NCBI GenBank assembly: GCA_036524775.1
Contig: DATDBO010000040.1
Span: 1 to 64,000, forward strand
Reading direction: 5' to 3'
Origin: VRUE01 sp036524775
GTDB taxonomy: Bacteria > Actinomycetota > Thermoleophilia > Solirubrobacterales > 70-9
Length of the DNA stretch: 64,000 nt
Position numbers and translations under genes: made by a program
The notes under the pieces: model-generated
The model's input: the letters and a program-made list of their open reading frames with translations, nothing else
Databases searched by the model: none
What the model was told of the DNA's origin: nothing
Shown: one piece after another, positions 16,267 to 27,085 of the stretch
How positions within the stretch are numbered: the first letter of the stretch is position 1
Layout: every line of letters begins with the position of its first letter

Positions 16267-16671
16267 ATGTACAAACCAATGGCATCCACGCGCATCAAGC
16301 TCGACCCGCAGACCATCGAGGCGATTGCTCGCCGCGTGGTCGAGATCCTCGAACAACGCGGGCTGCAAAAGCGTGAGCTTGTCGATGCTGCGGAGCTTGC
16401 CCGGCGATTCGGGATCGAGCGGACCTGGGTCTACTCTCATGCGATCGAGCTTGGGGCGGTCAAGCTGGGCCGCGGGACAAAGCCTCGGCTGCGATTCGAT
16501 CCGCAGATCGCCGCGCGGGTGCTGCGGAGGGTCGGTGAGGAATCGGCGGCTGACCCGCCCGCCCGCTCGGGTGAGCGGGCGGATCAGCCTTCGGCCAGCG
16601 GAGGGAGCGAAGTGCGGTTGCTCCGATCCGCGAGCAGAGGGAGAACGAGCCGCCTCCTGCGGCTTAGGTAG
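16267..16671 (+). CDS. Excisionase-like DNA-binding protein
   Basis: The protein has 134 residues from ATG 16267 (an ATG at 16279 is also possible). The core VDAAELARRFGIERTWVY followed by LGAVKLGRGTKPRLRFDP is a MerR/excisionase-type winged helix, the fold of Xis and recombination directionality factors. The last about 40 residues are Ser/Arg/Gly-rich and look like unstructured tail. It lies 2 bases before the integrase, the classical xis-int order. Confidence 0.75.
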   Translation: MYKPMASTRIKLDPQTIEAIARRVVEILEQRGLQKRELVDAAELARRFGIERTWVYSHAIELGAVKLGRGTKPRLRFDPQIAARVLRRVGEESAADPPARSGERADQPSASGGSEVRLLRSASRGRTSRLLRLR

Positions 16672-16673
16672 AT

Positions 16674-17984
<1,311 letters not shown>

Positions 17985-17994
17985 TCGCGGGCGT

Positions 17995-18848
17995 TCAGCG
18001 GAGCGATTTGGTGAGATCGGCGGCGTAGGCGAGACAAATCGCCCTCACCCGCTCTTCCGGCATCGCTATGCGGAGGGCGCGGGCTGCCATCTCGATCCCT
18101 GCACCGTTGCGTACGCCGAACAACGCCTCGAATGCGTCGATGGCCGTCGTCGTCGGACCTCCGGCGATCGGGTGGGCGGCGAGGACCCGCAGGGTCGCGG
18201 CAACGCGCTCGGGCGGGCAGGTCTGCATCAACCGCAGGACGTCGGATGCATCCTTGTCGTCGAGACGGTCCTCCCTGGCGCTCTCGACCCGGTCGTGGAT
18301 CTTGTGGGTCTTGGCAACGAGCAGGGCGGCCGGCCCAGCCACCCTGACCGTGGCCGATCTCCCGTCAGCCGGATCGAGCGCCTCCACCTGCATCGTCCGA
18401 TTGTCGACCAGTGCTGCCTCCAAACCGAGCGCCTTGCGGGCAGCCCGTTTCCCGTGCGGACCGAGGCGGGCGCCCCGGGTCCCACCCGGCGGCGCGGCCC
18501 CGTCGGGCACGATCAGGTCGACCGGATCTTCACCTCCGTACCGTTGACTATCGCGGGCGCCTCCCAAATGCCCGGCTCCTGGGCTCCTTCATAGCGCTTC
18601 AACTCGAAGCCGCCCGCTTCCATCAACGAGGCGAGGGTCGGGTCGTCCGCCAGGCGTTTGGGATCGAGCGCGAGGTCGCCATCGGTGGTGAAGTCGGCGA
18701 TAGGGAGGCTTCCGGGCCCGACCTGCAGGTAGATCGCCTGAGCGCCGGCGACGATCACCGAATCGCGCTGGTCGCCCAGTGCCTCCAATGCGTCGAGCAG
18801 GACGCGCCGCGCCTGCACGTACTCCTCGTCGAAAGTGCCGCTGATCAC
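17995..18848 (-). pseudogene. AbiEii-like nucleotidyltransferase, frameshifted
   Basis: The gene begins at GTG 18848, overlapping the upstream stop by 4 nt (GTGA). The first half reads SVIVAGAQAIYLQVGPGSL and DFTTDGDLALDP, a nucleotidyltransferase-fold core. At about 18521-18525 the frame shifts: after GTEVKI the continuing sequence VDLIVPDGAAPP is found only one base out of frame and then runs on to 17995. Adding a single C would restore one protein of about 285 residues. This is either a real inactivating deletion or a sequencing error in a C-run. The partner antitoxin gene is intact. Confidence 0.75.
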
Positions 18849-19966
18849 ACCCGAGCCCACCGTTGCGCCCAGCTGCCGAGCTCGCTGCCCCGCCACTGCG
18901 GTTCGCTTCTCGACATCCACTCCAGCACTGCTTCGCCTTCGGCCGGCATCCGGCCATTGCCCGTGAGGCAGTCGACCGCCACCTGCGACGGGGCGGCAAA
19001 CCGCAGCCCGGCCTCGCCAGTGGTCCCTGCCCCCACCACCGGATCGAAGGGCACGAGGAAGCCGACGTTCGCCCCCTCGTCGGCGGGCAGCAGCCCGAGC
19101 TCCTCGGCAATGCGCTCGGGCTCCGAGCTGTAGGCGAGGAGCATCGCCGGAGCGGCGACCGGCGCCAGACGGGTAGCGGCGACCGAGCCGGTGATGACGA
19201 TCTGGGAACGGACGCCGGGATCGGCGGCAATCCGGTCGAGCAGCCGGCTCCAGCTCGTCGACGCGATGAAGGTCGCCAGCCGGTTGGTCCTGAAGACGTC
19301 ATAGGACGCCGCCCAACCACGAAGCAGTCCGACGACGTCGACCGCGGTTACCGGCCCGCGGGGCATCCGCTCGATCAGCGCCTCTCGGTCGAGCGCGTCG
19401 AGCAGTCGCGAAACATAGCCGGGAGCCAATCCGGTGGCCTCGCTGAGCTCCTTCAGGACATACGGCGGCTGCACGTCGATGAGCACGCGAAGCAGGCGTC
19501 CGGCCTTGGCTCCACGCAGCCGCACCTTGCCACGCTCTGGGGGGGCAGGGTTGCGACTCGACCCGACGGTCTCTATGTAGACGGCCGGACTGTCCAGCTT
19601 GATCAAAGCGTTGCCGGTCCGATCGATGTAGTTGATCCCCTGCTGAGCGAGCAGCTCCTGGGTCCGCGCGCTCAGCCACGGCGCGACGACCAGCACCGGC
19701 GCGTTGCCGGTCATCGAATGAAGGACCTGTGCCAGACGGGGCAGGAGGTTCTCCGCTTCTCTCGGCGTCAGCGAGCGACGCGCCTCGACCGCGATCGACG
19801 CAGTGAAGGCGCCGGCTTGGAGGAAAATGCGCCCGTCGGCGCGTTCCGGGCCCTCGGGGCTCTCGACCCTCAGCTCGAGATTCCAGCTCTCCGGCAAGCG
19901 CTCGGACAGCCAGTCAACAGTCCAGGCCAGGAGAGAAGCTTCCGATTTAGGGATATTTGCCTCCAT
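18845..19966 (-). CDS. AbiEi-like transcriptional antitoxin with winged helix
   Basis: The protein has 373 residues. An N-terminal domain (about 40-130, with IAVEARRSLTPREAENLLPRL and VLVVAPWLSARTQELLAQQG) resembles the restriction-endonuclease-like fold seen in several regulator fusions. A helix-turn-helix follows (VLKELSEATGLAPGYVSRLL). The C-terminal domain is AbiEi-like. AbiEi-type proteins repress their own operon and neutralise the nucleotidyltransferase AbiEii. The pairing with the next gene supports this. The family name is an inference from layout and motif, not a database match. Confidence 0.65.
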   Translation of the reverse strand: MEANIPKSEASLLAWTVDWLSERLPESWNLELRVESPEGPERADGRIFLQAGAFTASIAVEARRSLTPREAENLLPRLAQVLHSMTGNAPVLVVAPWLSARTQELLAQQGINYIDRTGNALIKLDSPAVYIETVGSSRNPAPPERGKVRLRGAKAGRLLRVLIDVQPPYVLKELSEATGLAPGYVSRLLDALDREALIERMPRGPVTAVDVVGLLRGWAASYDVFRTNRLATFIASTSWSRLLDRIAADPGVRSQIVITGSVAATRLAPVAAPAMLLAYSSEPERIAEELGLLPADEGANVGFLVPFDPVVGAGTTGEAGLRFAAPSQVAVDCLTGNGRMPAEGEAVLEWMSRSEPQWRGSELGSWAQRWARV

Positions 19967-20023
19967 CGCAAAAACGAGTTTAACACCTTTAATTCCCTAA
20001 GTCCTGGAGTTTGCGATCTTGGT

Positions 20024-20043
20024 AAATCGGGAAAAATCGGGAA
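20024..20043. repeat. Two tandem AAATCGGGAA repeats upstream of the AbiEi-like gene
   Basis: AAATCGGGAA occurs at 20024-20033 and again at 20034-20043, one helical turn apart. They lie about 58 bases upstream of the ATG at 19966, in an AT-rich stretch that must hold its promoter. They are candidates for binding sites of the gene's own product. The second repeat touches the tRNA fragment. Confidence 0.45.
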
Positions 20044-20098
20044 ATAGAGCGACATCCTTCCTAAGAAGTAGGCCCCAGGTTCGAATCCTGTTCGGGCG
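20042..20098 (+). repeat. Displaced tRNA-Arg 3' part
   Basis: From AATAGAGCGAC on, the sequence follows the intact tRNA-Arg through the D-arm 3' side, the anticodon arm and the T arm (CAGGTTCGAATCCTGTTCGG), with several substitutions and one G missing at the end. The anticodon CCT is still readable. The acceptor 5' half is absent, so it is not a functional tRNA. Confidence 0.85.
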
Positions 20099-20101
20099 TT
20101 T

Positions 20102-20452
20102 ATTCTCTTAACTCGCGAAGCGGCGAAGCTGGTCGGGGTGCCGCTCTTCGCCGAGGACGAGTCGCGGCGCGCGCTCGAGGCCGCGCGCCTCGAGGAGCGG
20201 TTGGCGGTCCTGCCGCAGGGATCTGGCTGCCGGGGGCCGAAGAGCCTGTTGTCGGGACCGTCGCCGGCTGCGTCTAGCGCGCCTCGACCTACCTCCTAAG
20301 TGAGGAGGAGGCCCGAGGGATCGTCGATCGGCAGGTCGAGACGATCGAGAGGGAGTGGGCGACGTCTGCGAGCCAGCTCGCCTCAGCGAGGTCGACAGCG
20401 CCGCTTTCGCGCTGGCGCCTTCCTCAATCTCTTCGCGACCGAGAAGTACTAA
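20102..20452 (+). pseudogene. Decayed coding remnant, possibly HipA-like kinase end
   Basis: Translation from 20102 gives coding-like sequence (TREAAKLVGVPLFAEDESRRA, then LEAARLEERLAVLPQ) that soon loses frame. Around 20303-20452 another frame reads LSEEEARGIVDRQVETIE and, after a further shift, AFLNLFATEKY followed by TAA. The closing pattern WR.AFLN.FA.E.Y resembles the C-terminus of HipA-family kinases, but I cannot be sure of the family. At least two frameshifts rule out an intact protein. Nothing else is seen from 20099 to 20498. Confidence 0.4.
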
Positions 20453-20498
20453 TCAACCCTTGCAGAGGTGTGGCAAACCCGACCATCTGACGATATGA

Positions 20499-20529
20499 AA
20501 GCCCAGGCCCGTCTCGGGGGCCTGGGCTT
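20499..20529. terminator. Strong bidirectional hairpin terminator
   Basis: AAGCCCAGGCCC (20499-20510) pairs perfectly with GGGCCTGGGCTT (20518-20529). It lies 18 bases past the stop of the leftward secreted-protein gene at 20548 and ends that transcript. Confidence 0.8.
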
Positions 20530-20547
20530 CTCTTCGTGAGGTGCGGC

Positions 20548-21735
20548 CTAGTTGACTTTGGTGACTTTCAGGGAGACGACTCCCTTGTATTTGCCGGTGT
20601 TGTAAGAGCCGTCCGCCGGTTGGTTGGGACAGCTTTTCCCGTTGGCGATCTGATGGTCGACGCCGCTCAGGTTCGCTTTGGCTTCGACCGTGGCGCCGCT
20701 GCCCGAGCCGAGGTTGACGTATTCCATGCCGGAGCGGGTTTGGCCGGACACGGTGATCGTGCAGGCGAGCCCCGGCAGGGTGATGGTGCCCTGGCAGAGA
20801 AACAAGCTGCCCACGTACGGCGCGCCACCGGTAAGTCCGAGCGTGTACGAGCATCCGGCTGCATGGGTCACAGTGGCCGGTATGGCGCCTGCGATCACGC
20901 AACCGCTGTACTCCGGAGACACGACCAGTTCACTCGCGTCTGCGACCAGGCCGTTCGGAAAGAGCGGCTCGGTACTGAACGTCGCGGTATTGCATTTCAC
21001 AATTCCCGCGGCCGTCGTCAGTTCGATCTTCTGGATTTTTTTGCCGCCGATTTCGCCGGCCACCTGTTCGCCGCCGATCGCCGCCGGGTAAAGGTCGGAG
21101 TGGAATTCGGCGTACTGTTCGCCGCCGCCGATCACCGAGAAGCCCGGGTAGGGGACGACGTGCACGCCCGTGGGGCTGCCGCCGTTTTCGCCTTTGAGGC
21201 TCCAGGTCGTGGTGTAGGTGCCATTGGAGTAGCTGCCTTTGGCGCCGCCTTCAAGCACTTCGTATTTGATCCCGGTCGCCTGGGCGTGGATCTTCACCGT
21301 GGCGCTCGCTCCGGAGCCTTCGTTTTCGAAGGTCGCCGCGAGGCCGGTCTGGGGAAGGATCCTCTGTTTGAGCCCGGACTGAGAGACTTCGATGCCGGTG
21401 CATCCGGCTCCGCCGATGTCAAAGGAGCCGTTGACGCCTTCCACCGGCGGGTGGAAGATCAGCCCGCAGCCGTTCATTTTCACAGCGGCACAGAAGCTGG
21501 ACGAGGGCGCGAAGGTTTCGCTTGCTTTGCCGAGCGTCCCGGTCAGTTTCGGGCTGATGCAACCGGTTGAAAAGAGCAGGTTGAGTTTCCCGGTTTCACC
21601 GGTCGCTTCTCCCGTCAGCGCGGCCGGATAGTCGTCAGCGACGAAGAACCCGGGCGATGCAGATGCTGCGCCCGGAAATGCGATCAGGGCCAAAGCCGTG
21701 AACACGGCAAGGCCCAAAGCCTTGATGCTCTTCAC
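20548..21735 (-). CDS. Secreted protein with two repeated modules
   Basis: The protein has 395 residues and starts at GTG 21735 with GGGAGG just upstream. It has a signal peptide (ALGLAVFTALALIAFPGAAS, cleaved after ASA). The mature part shows an internal duplication: DDYPAALTGEATGETGKLN against SDLYPAAIGGEQVAGEIG, and GASATVKIHAQATG against SGATVEAKANLSG. Each module has paired cysteines (for example FCAAVKMNGCGLIF), so disulfides are likely. It is a cell-surface or exported protein with no enzymatic motif. It is separate from the operon to its right, 84 bases away. Confidence 0.75.
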   Translation of the reverse strand: MKSIKALGLAVFTALALIAFPGAASASPGFFVADDYPAALTGEATGETGKLNLLFSTGCISPKLTGTLGKASETFAPSSSFCAAVKMNGCGLIFHPPVEGVNGSFDIGGAGCTGIEVSQSGLKQRILPQTGLAATFENEGSGASATVKIHAQATGIKYEVLEGGAKGSYSNGTYTTTWSLKGENGGSPTGVHVVPYPGFSVIGGGEQYAEFHSDLYPAAIGGEQVAGEIGGKKIQKIELTTAAGIVKCNTATFSTEPLFPNGLVADASELVVSPEYSGCVIAGAIPATVTHAAGCSYTLGLTGGAPYVGSLFLCQGTITLPGLACTITVSGQTRSGMEYVNLGSGSGATVEAKANLSGVDHQIANGKSCPNQPADGSYNTGKYKGVVSLKVTKVN

Positions 21736-21819
21736 ATTGCCTCCCTTGCCCGACGACCTTCAGCCGCCGGGATCGACTCGTGATCAAATCGAGCCGAGCC
21801 TCTCAGGCAGAGTAAGCCG

Positions 21820-23052
21820 TCACCTCACCAATGGGGGAAGCAGCTTTCCACTGTTGCGCCATGCCCAGCGCGACTCCTCCAGCTCCTGCAGGCGCAGGGC
21901 GACTTCAATCTCGGCCGTCTCGGCGCTGAGCGATTTGCCGAGCCGCTCCTCGATCGTGCGCAGGCGGTTGGCGACCGTGCGCCGGCTGACGCCAAGCGCC
22001 GAGGCGGCCGAGGAGAGGTTGCGGGAAGCGTTGAAGTAGGCGCGCAGGGTTTCGCGCATGGTGGCGCCGTCGTCGCCTGTGCCTGAGAGCGGCTCGAGGT
22101 AGAGCTCGCGCAGGGAGGCGGAGAGAAGCTCGTCGCAGTGCGCCGATGCGAGCAGTGCTACTTCGCTGTAGCGGGTTGTGGTCTTGCCCTGGCGCAGAGC
22201 GATCGGCAGGGCGGCCCTGGCCTGGTGGTGGGTGAAGCGCCAGCCGCCGAGCCCCCTGCCGCACTCCCCAAGGGCGAGGGTGACCTCTGGGGACCAGCCC
22301 CGCTCGAGGGCTCGCCCCAGCTCCTCGTGCTCGAGCGGGCGGCGTCCTCCGAGCCAGACCCAGACCATCCCCTCGAGGCGCTGGATCAGGAGAAGACGCC
22401 GATCCAGTGCCCTGGCCAGGCTGCGGACCGCCTCTGCTGCCCCAGGACCTGCGGCGATCGCGCCGAGGTGGTGGGCGTCCAGCTCATAGCCGAGCTCGGC
22501 GACGTCGATCAGCTCGCCGGCGAGGAGGCGCTCGACCCTCTCTGCCCGCCTGCGCTCGGGAGACTCAGGGCGGCTCTCCGCCTCCTTGACGTGCTCTTCT
22601 CCCACCGCTGCCAGGAGACGATCGAAGAGGGCTGCCTGGGAGCGCAGGAGGCGCTTCAGCTCTTCTCCGCGCAACAGCTCGTCGTCCTGGGTTTCCTCGA
22701 TCAGGACATCGCCCAGGAGCGTGTAGCCGGCGAAGTAGCGGCGCAGGACGGTGTCGAGGCTGATGCCGTTTCGGGCGGCGAAGCGGGCCTGGCTCAAGAG
22801 CAGATCTGGGAAGGCGGGCGGGTGCTCCTCGCCTGCTTCGATCCCGGCCAGGCCGTAGTCCAAGGCGCCGGCGACAGCGGCGCGGAGCCCCTCCGCGTAA
22901 TCCGGGTCCGCGGCCTCGGTGGGGTCGGCAATCGCGTAGACGCGAGTGAGCAGCGACTCCTCGATCTCCCCGCGGCGGGCTCGTAGGCGCTCTGCGAGCT
23001 TTGCCCGTGCCTGCTCAGCGCGGCGGGCGGGCGTGCTTGCGGCCCTTCCCAT
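21820..23052 (-). CDS. PucR/CdaR-type transcription regulator
   Basis: The protein has 410 residues. I start it at ATG 23052 (MGRAASTPARRAEQ), because the longer frame only re-reads the end of the previous gene. The middle has the sugar-diacid/PucR-type sensor layout (TVLRRYFAGYTLLGDVLIEE). The C-terminus is the PucR helix-turn-helix: ETLRAYFNASRNLSSAASALG, VSRRTVANRLRTIEERLG. Signal unknown. It overlaps the end of the NHL protein gene by 38 bases and is the last gene of the giant secreted-protein operon, so it may regulate that operon. Confidence 0.9.
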   Translation of the reverse strand: MGRAASTPARRAEQARAKLAERLRARRGEIEESLLTRVYAIADPTEAADPDYAEGLRAAVAGALDYGLAGIEAGEEHPPAFPDLLLSQARFAARNGISLDTVLRRYFAGYTLLGDVLIEETQDDELLRGEELKRLLRSQAALFDRLLAAVGEEHVKEAESRPESPERRRAERVERLLAGELIDVAELGYELDAHHLGAIAAGPGAAEAVRSLARALDRRLLLIQRLEGMVWVWLGGRRPLEHEELGRALERGWSPEVTLALGECGRGLGGWRFTHHQARAALPIALRQGKTTTRYSEVALLASAHCDELLSASLRELYLEPLSGTGDDGATMRETLRAYFNASRNLSSAASALGVSRRTVANRLRTIEERLGKSLSAETAEIEVALRLQELEESRWAWRNSGKLLPPLVR

Positions 23053-26000
23053 CTCCGGTCCCCCCCGCGCGCTTGCGCTTGGCGGCGCGCTTGCCCTTCC
23101 TCGCCACGCAGCGCCCCCGGCGACGTACCTTGCCTTTGTTGCAGCGGGGGCGAGTAGGCGCTGCCTTGAAGTTGCCGCTCCCCTCAAATGCCATCAAGGC
23201 GGGCGTGGCGTCCTCGGGCACCCGCGGGGCGCCCTGGCAGGCTTCGCCTTCGCATGCTGCCGGAGGACTGGGGGGCGGCGAGAAACCGCCGTTCACCCTT
23301 GCGTCATAGACGTCGATCAGGCCGTAGTCCTGTGGAAGGAGGCCCTCGAGGGTGGTGAAAAAGGCGTCCTCGCCGTCGGGGCTCGCGTCGAGGAAGGTCG
23401 AGTCGACCGGGCTCTGCCCGGAGGAGATCAGGCTCAGGCAGCCTTCGGAAACCGGGAGGTAGGTGGGGCTTTCATCGCTGCAGTCACCCGATCCGGGCGC
23501 CTGCCACTCGTATACGTCCTGCTTGCCGTTGGTGTCGGCGAGGACAAGGGACTCGAAGCTGTTGAAGAAGACGCGATCTCCGTTGTCGGAGAGATAGCGG
23601 GGCTGGAAGAGGTCTGACTGGAAGCGAGGGACCGTGGCGGCTCCCCAGTACTCCGGCTGGCCGGTGATGCCTTCCGCGAGCCGCCGCCCCGCGGGCCGTG
23701 CACCCGAAGGATTGCAGGAGATGCACGCCAGGATTCCGCTCGCCTCGTAGCGGTAGACCTCAGCGTCGCAGAGGCCGCCCTGCTCGCCGCAGGGAACTGG
23801 GCTCCTGACGTCGGTGTTGTCATAGCCCGCCGTGCGCTCGGCCAGCTCGGGGCTGTTCGACATGAAGACCAGGGCGCTGCCGTCGGCGCTGACCCGCGCG
23901 GTGCGTTTGATCGGCGCGATCGATATTGGTTCCCCATAGGGGTTATTCCCGTCGACGGCTCCTTTCGGGGTGCTCGTCAGCGTCGCGACGAACCGCGTCG
24001 TCCCGCCCTCCGCAAAGTAAACGTTCGGCTCGCCGAAGACCGCGCCTTCGCTCTGCGCCTGCGCTGATGCCTCGGTCGAGGCGAAGTAGACGCGCGAGAG
24101 GTCCTCGCTTGCGCCGAGGATGCTCTCGATCACGCCTTCGGCGATCAGCTCCGATGCCGCCGGTTTCGCGTCTGCGTCGAAGCGGTAGAGGTTGCCGCTC
24201 AGCGGGCCGTTAACCACAGTGAAGAGCGCCTTGGTCCCCTGCGGGTTGCCCGCCTGGAAGCGGACCGGGTCGGGGGTGAGGGGCTCAGAGATCGCGATCG
24301 TGCAGGCCCTGGTCGGCTGTTTGCATTTGCCTTCGGGGTTGAACGTGCTCTGCTCCTGGTCGGCGTTGATCCGCAGGTAGAGCGGCCCCTCGCTGCCGGC
24401 GGTGCTGCGGCTCCAGAAGACCCGTTTGCCGTCCTCGGAGACAGCGCCCTGCAGGCTGCCGAAGCGGTTGATGTTCCAATAGGTCTGCGCGTTGAAGTCG
24501 CCCACGGTCCCCGCCGAGGAGTCCTGCGCGGCGGCTTTGCCGTCGGGCAGGACGCTGAGCAGGCGAAGCTGCCCTGAGCCGGTGGAGAGATAAAGCTGGT
24601 AGATCGGCCGCGGGAACGGATTCACCGTGGTCGCATCAGAGGCCTCGGGGGTGAGCGCTTCGTCGGCGCGGAAGACCGAGGTCGCGCCGTCAGCCGAGAA
24701 GCCCTGGACCTCGGGCAGGTATCCGAACTCCTCGATCTGCTCGATCGGCGAGCAGCTGAGCGCGGCGAAGGCACCGGCGTCGTTGTCGCGTCGGTAGAGC
24801 TGGTTGTAGCCGCTCGGGGCGCAGGAATCGGGCGGCGCCTCACCGGCTCTGCTGAGCCAGGAGAGCCAGGCGTGTGAGAGGTCGGGCGAGAAGGCCTTGA
24901 AGGGGTTCTCGAGGAACTCCGCCCCTTTGCCCTTGGGCGAGAGCGATTCGCTCTGCCAGCCTTCCGCGGGAGTTCCTCTCTCGTTTCGGGTCGCCAGGTA
25001 CTGGTTGGTATAGGGGGCTGACTCGGGGTCGGCAAAGGCGCGGTAGGAGGAGAAGGTGAAGCTCTCTCCGTCCACGGAGCTCTGGTCGAGGAAGGTCGGA
25101 TAGCCAGGGGTGTTGAGCAACGTGAGTACGTCGCCGTTGTTTTTGTCGAGCGGGGAAACCAGCTCGTAGGCGCGGCAGTCGGGCAGCGAGGCGGAGGGGC
25201 CGGTGCGGAGGGCCTGGTTAGGGCACGCGGTATCGGCTGTCACGGGCGGGGCGAAAGTGGTGAAACTTCGCTCCCCGGAGATCACCTCGGGGTGGAAGGG
25301 GTTGTCGGCAATCACCCGGTAGTGGTAGGTGGTACCCGGCTTGAGCGAGAGAAGCTGGGTCGAGCGGGCAATCGCCTCCTCGCCTGAGCCGAGGCTGAGC
25401 GTGGGGCCGTCTTTGGAGTTCTGGAAGCCGTTTGCCTGGTAATCGGGGCCCTCTTCGATGTACTGGAAACGGGCGGTTGCGCCAACGCCGAGGGGGTTTG
25501 CCTCGACGTGAAGGCGGGCTGAGTCGGTGCCGACCTCGGTCGAGAAGATGCTGCCGAAGAGAATCGGCGGCAGGGTGGTGAATTCTGCTTTCTCGCCTTT
25601 GACTTCACCGTCGGCGTTCTCGGCTATCGGGCGGAAGTAGTAGGTGGTTTCGGGCTCGAGGCAGGTTTCTTCGCTGGGAACCGCGCAGACATTGGTCGCC
25701 TCGACCGTGTGGTTTTTGAAGTCCGCTGGCGTGTCGGGGCTGTTCGGCGTCACCTCGGCGACCGGCTCGAATTCGTCCCCGTTTGCTTCAAAGCTCTCTT
25801 TGTCGATGTATTCGAAGCGGGCGTGGGAGGCTTTGCCCTGGGGGTTGAAGGCGACCCTGAGCGTCGCCTTGACGCTGCCCACCGGGGAGGCCTCCGCCGT
25901 GCCGGGGACGAGCAGGGGGCCGGGTGGGGGTTGGGTGACGCGGAGGAGCTTGCCGTTGTTGATGGCGAGGAGGTCGCCCGAGGCGTCCTGGTGGAAGGCG

Positions 26001-27085
26001 AGGCTGTCGACGCGGCCCTCCGCTTCAAGCAGAGAGAAGAAGACCTTGATCTGGGTGCCGGTCAGATCGTACTTACGGAGGACGTTGCGGATGAGGTCTT
26101 CCTTAGTGCCCACAAACAGGTTGTTGGAGGGCTCGAGGGCGATGGCGAAGGTGTTGCTGCCCGCGATCCTGCCCCCCTCCGCCCAGCTCGTGACCAGGGT
26201 GCCGGTTGGGTCGTATTTGCGCACGCCTGGTTCGAAAGCCGTGGAGCCAGAGACTGCAATGTAGAAGTCGCCAGCAGGGTCGACGGCGAGGCTCTGAACC
26301 CGCCCGACCGTCTCCGGCAGCAGCATCTGCGGGCCGAGCAGGGTCCCGTCGGGGTTGAATCTCTGGATCCTGGTGTTGAAGCCTTCCGACTCGGCGCTGC
26401 CGAGCTTTCTGCTGTCGGCGACGTAGAGGACACCGCCGGGTCCGACCGCAAGCGGCAGCCCTCTGCCCAGAGTCGAGAAGAAGAAGCCTTCCCGCGCCGG
26501 GAACGTTTTCACGCCTGGTTCGCTTTCCACCTCGCTCTCCTCCCCCGCCCCGCAATTGGCGGGAAGGGTGCAGAGGTTGGCTTTGGTCACCTGGTCGACT
26601 TCACCTCCCACCATCCATTCGAAGCCGCCGTCGGCGTCGAACTTCTGCACACGGTGGTTTTCGGTTTCGCTGACGTAGACGGAATGGGAGGCGGAGTCGA
26701 CCGCGACCTGCTCGGGGCGGAGGATCTGGCCCGCGCCTGAGCCGCCGATGCCTTTGAAGCAGGCCACGCTCGGCGGAGTCGCAGCCGGGCCGCAGGTCTG
26801 CGGGGCGGCGGTGCTCCCATCGCGCACCCCCCAGCCGAAGGCGAAGAGGAACTCGCCCGAGGCTTCGAAGACGTCGATGCGGTTGTTGTTCGCGTCGCCG
26901 AGGTAGACGCGGCCGTTTGAAGTGTCGACACCGAGCCCGCGGGGGTCTTCGTATTGCCCGGCGCCGGAGCCCTGGGAGCCGATGACGAAGTCGGCTGAGG
27001 CTGCTGGGACTAAGGCGAGAAGCGCAAGCAGGGCGAGCGCCGGGATGAGGGCCGCGCGGCGTGTGCGGGTACTCGCCCCCCTCAT
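23015..27085 (-). CDS. Giant secreted NHL/beta-propeller protein, copy 1
   Basis: The protein has 1356 residues. A signal peptide (LLALLALVPAASA) is followed by NHL repeats (GSGAGQYEDPRGLGVDTSNG, RVYLGDANNNRIDVF, then PEQVAVDSASHSVYV), a six- or seven-bladed propeller to about residue 390. Two fibronectin-III-like domains follow (ETTYYFRPIAENADG, then TARFQYIEEG). A second propeller of TolB/WD40 type comes next (FGEPNVYFAEGGTTRFVATL). The C-terminus has CNKGKVRRRGRCVARKGKR and further basic residues, probably wall- or surface-binding. The start overlaps the upstream stop as ATGA. Paralogue of 29919-33932 over its whole length. Confidence 0.85.
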   Translation of the reverse strand: MRGASTRTRRAALIPALALLALLALVPAASADFVIGSQGSGAGQYEDPRGLGVDTSNGRVYLGDANNNRIDVFEASGEFLFAFGWGVRDGSTAAPQTCGPAATPPSVACFKGIGGSGAGQILRPEQVAVDSASHSVYVSETENHRVQKFDADGGFEWMVGGEVDQVTKANLCTLPANCGAGEESEVESEPGVKTFPAREGFFFSTLGRGLPLAVGPGGVLYVADSRKLGSAESEGFNTRIQRFNPDGTLLGPQMLLPETVGRVQSLAVDPAGDFYIAVSGSTAFEPGVRKYDPTGTLVTSWAEGGRIAGSNTFAIALEPSNNLFVGTKEDLIRNVLRKYDLTGTQIKVFFSLLEAEGRVDSLAFHQDASGDLLAINNGKLLRVTQPPPGPLLVPGTAEASPVGSVKATLRVAFNPQGKASHARFEYIDKESFEANGDEFEPVAEVTPNSPDTPADFKNHTVEATNVCAVPSEETCLEPETTYYFRPIAENADGEVKGEKAEFTTLPPILFGSIFSTEVGTDSARLHVEANPLGVGATARFQYIEEGPDYQANGFQNSKDGPTLSLGSGEEAIARSTQLLSLKPGTTYHYRVIADNPFHPEVISGERSFTTFAPPVTADTACPNQALRTGPSASLPDCRAYELVSPLDKNNGDVLTLLNTPGYPTFLDQSSVDGESFTFSSYRAFADPESAPYTNQYLATRNERGTPAEGWQSESLSPKGKGAEFLENPFKAFSPDLSHAWLSWLSRAGEAPPDSCAPSGYNQLYRRDNDAGAFAALSCSPIEQIEEFGYLPEVQGFSADGATSVFRADEALTPEASDATTVNPFPRPIYQLYLSTGSGQLRLLSVLPDGKAAAQDSSAGTVGDFNAQTYWNINRFGSLQGAVSEDGKRVFWSRSTAGSEGPLYLRINADQEQSTFNPEGKCKQPTRACTIAISEPLTPDPVRFQAGNPQGTKALFTVVNGPLSGNLYRFDADAKPAASELIAEGVIESILGASEDLSRVYFASTEASAQAQSEGAVFGEPNVYFAEGGTTRFVATLTSTPKGAVDGNNPYGEPISIAPIKRTARVSADGSALVFMSNSPELAERTAGYDNTDVRSPVPCGEQGGLCDAEVYRYEASGILACISCNPSGARPAGRRLAEGITGQPEYWGAATVPRFQSDLFQPRYLSDNGDRVFFNSFESLVLADTNGKQDVYEWQAPGSGDCSDESPTYLPVSEGCLSLISSGQSPVDSTFLDASPDGEDAFFTTLEGLLPQDYGLIDVYDARVNGGFSPPPSPPAACEGEACQGAPRVPEDATPALMAFEGSGNFKAAPTRPRCNKGKVRRRGRCVARKGKRAAKRKRAGGTGDGKGRKHARPPR

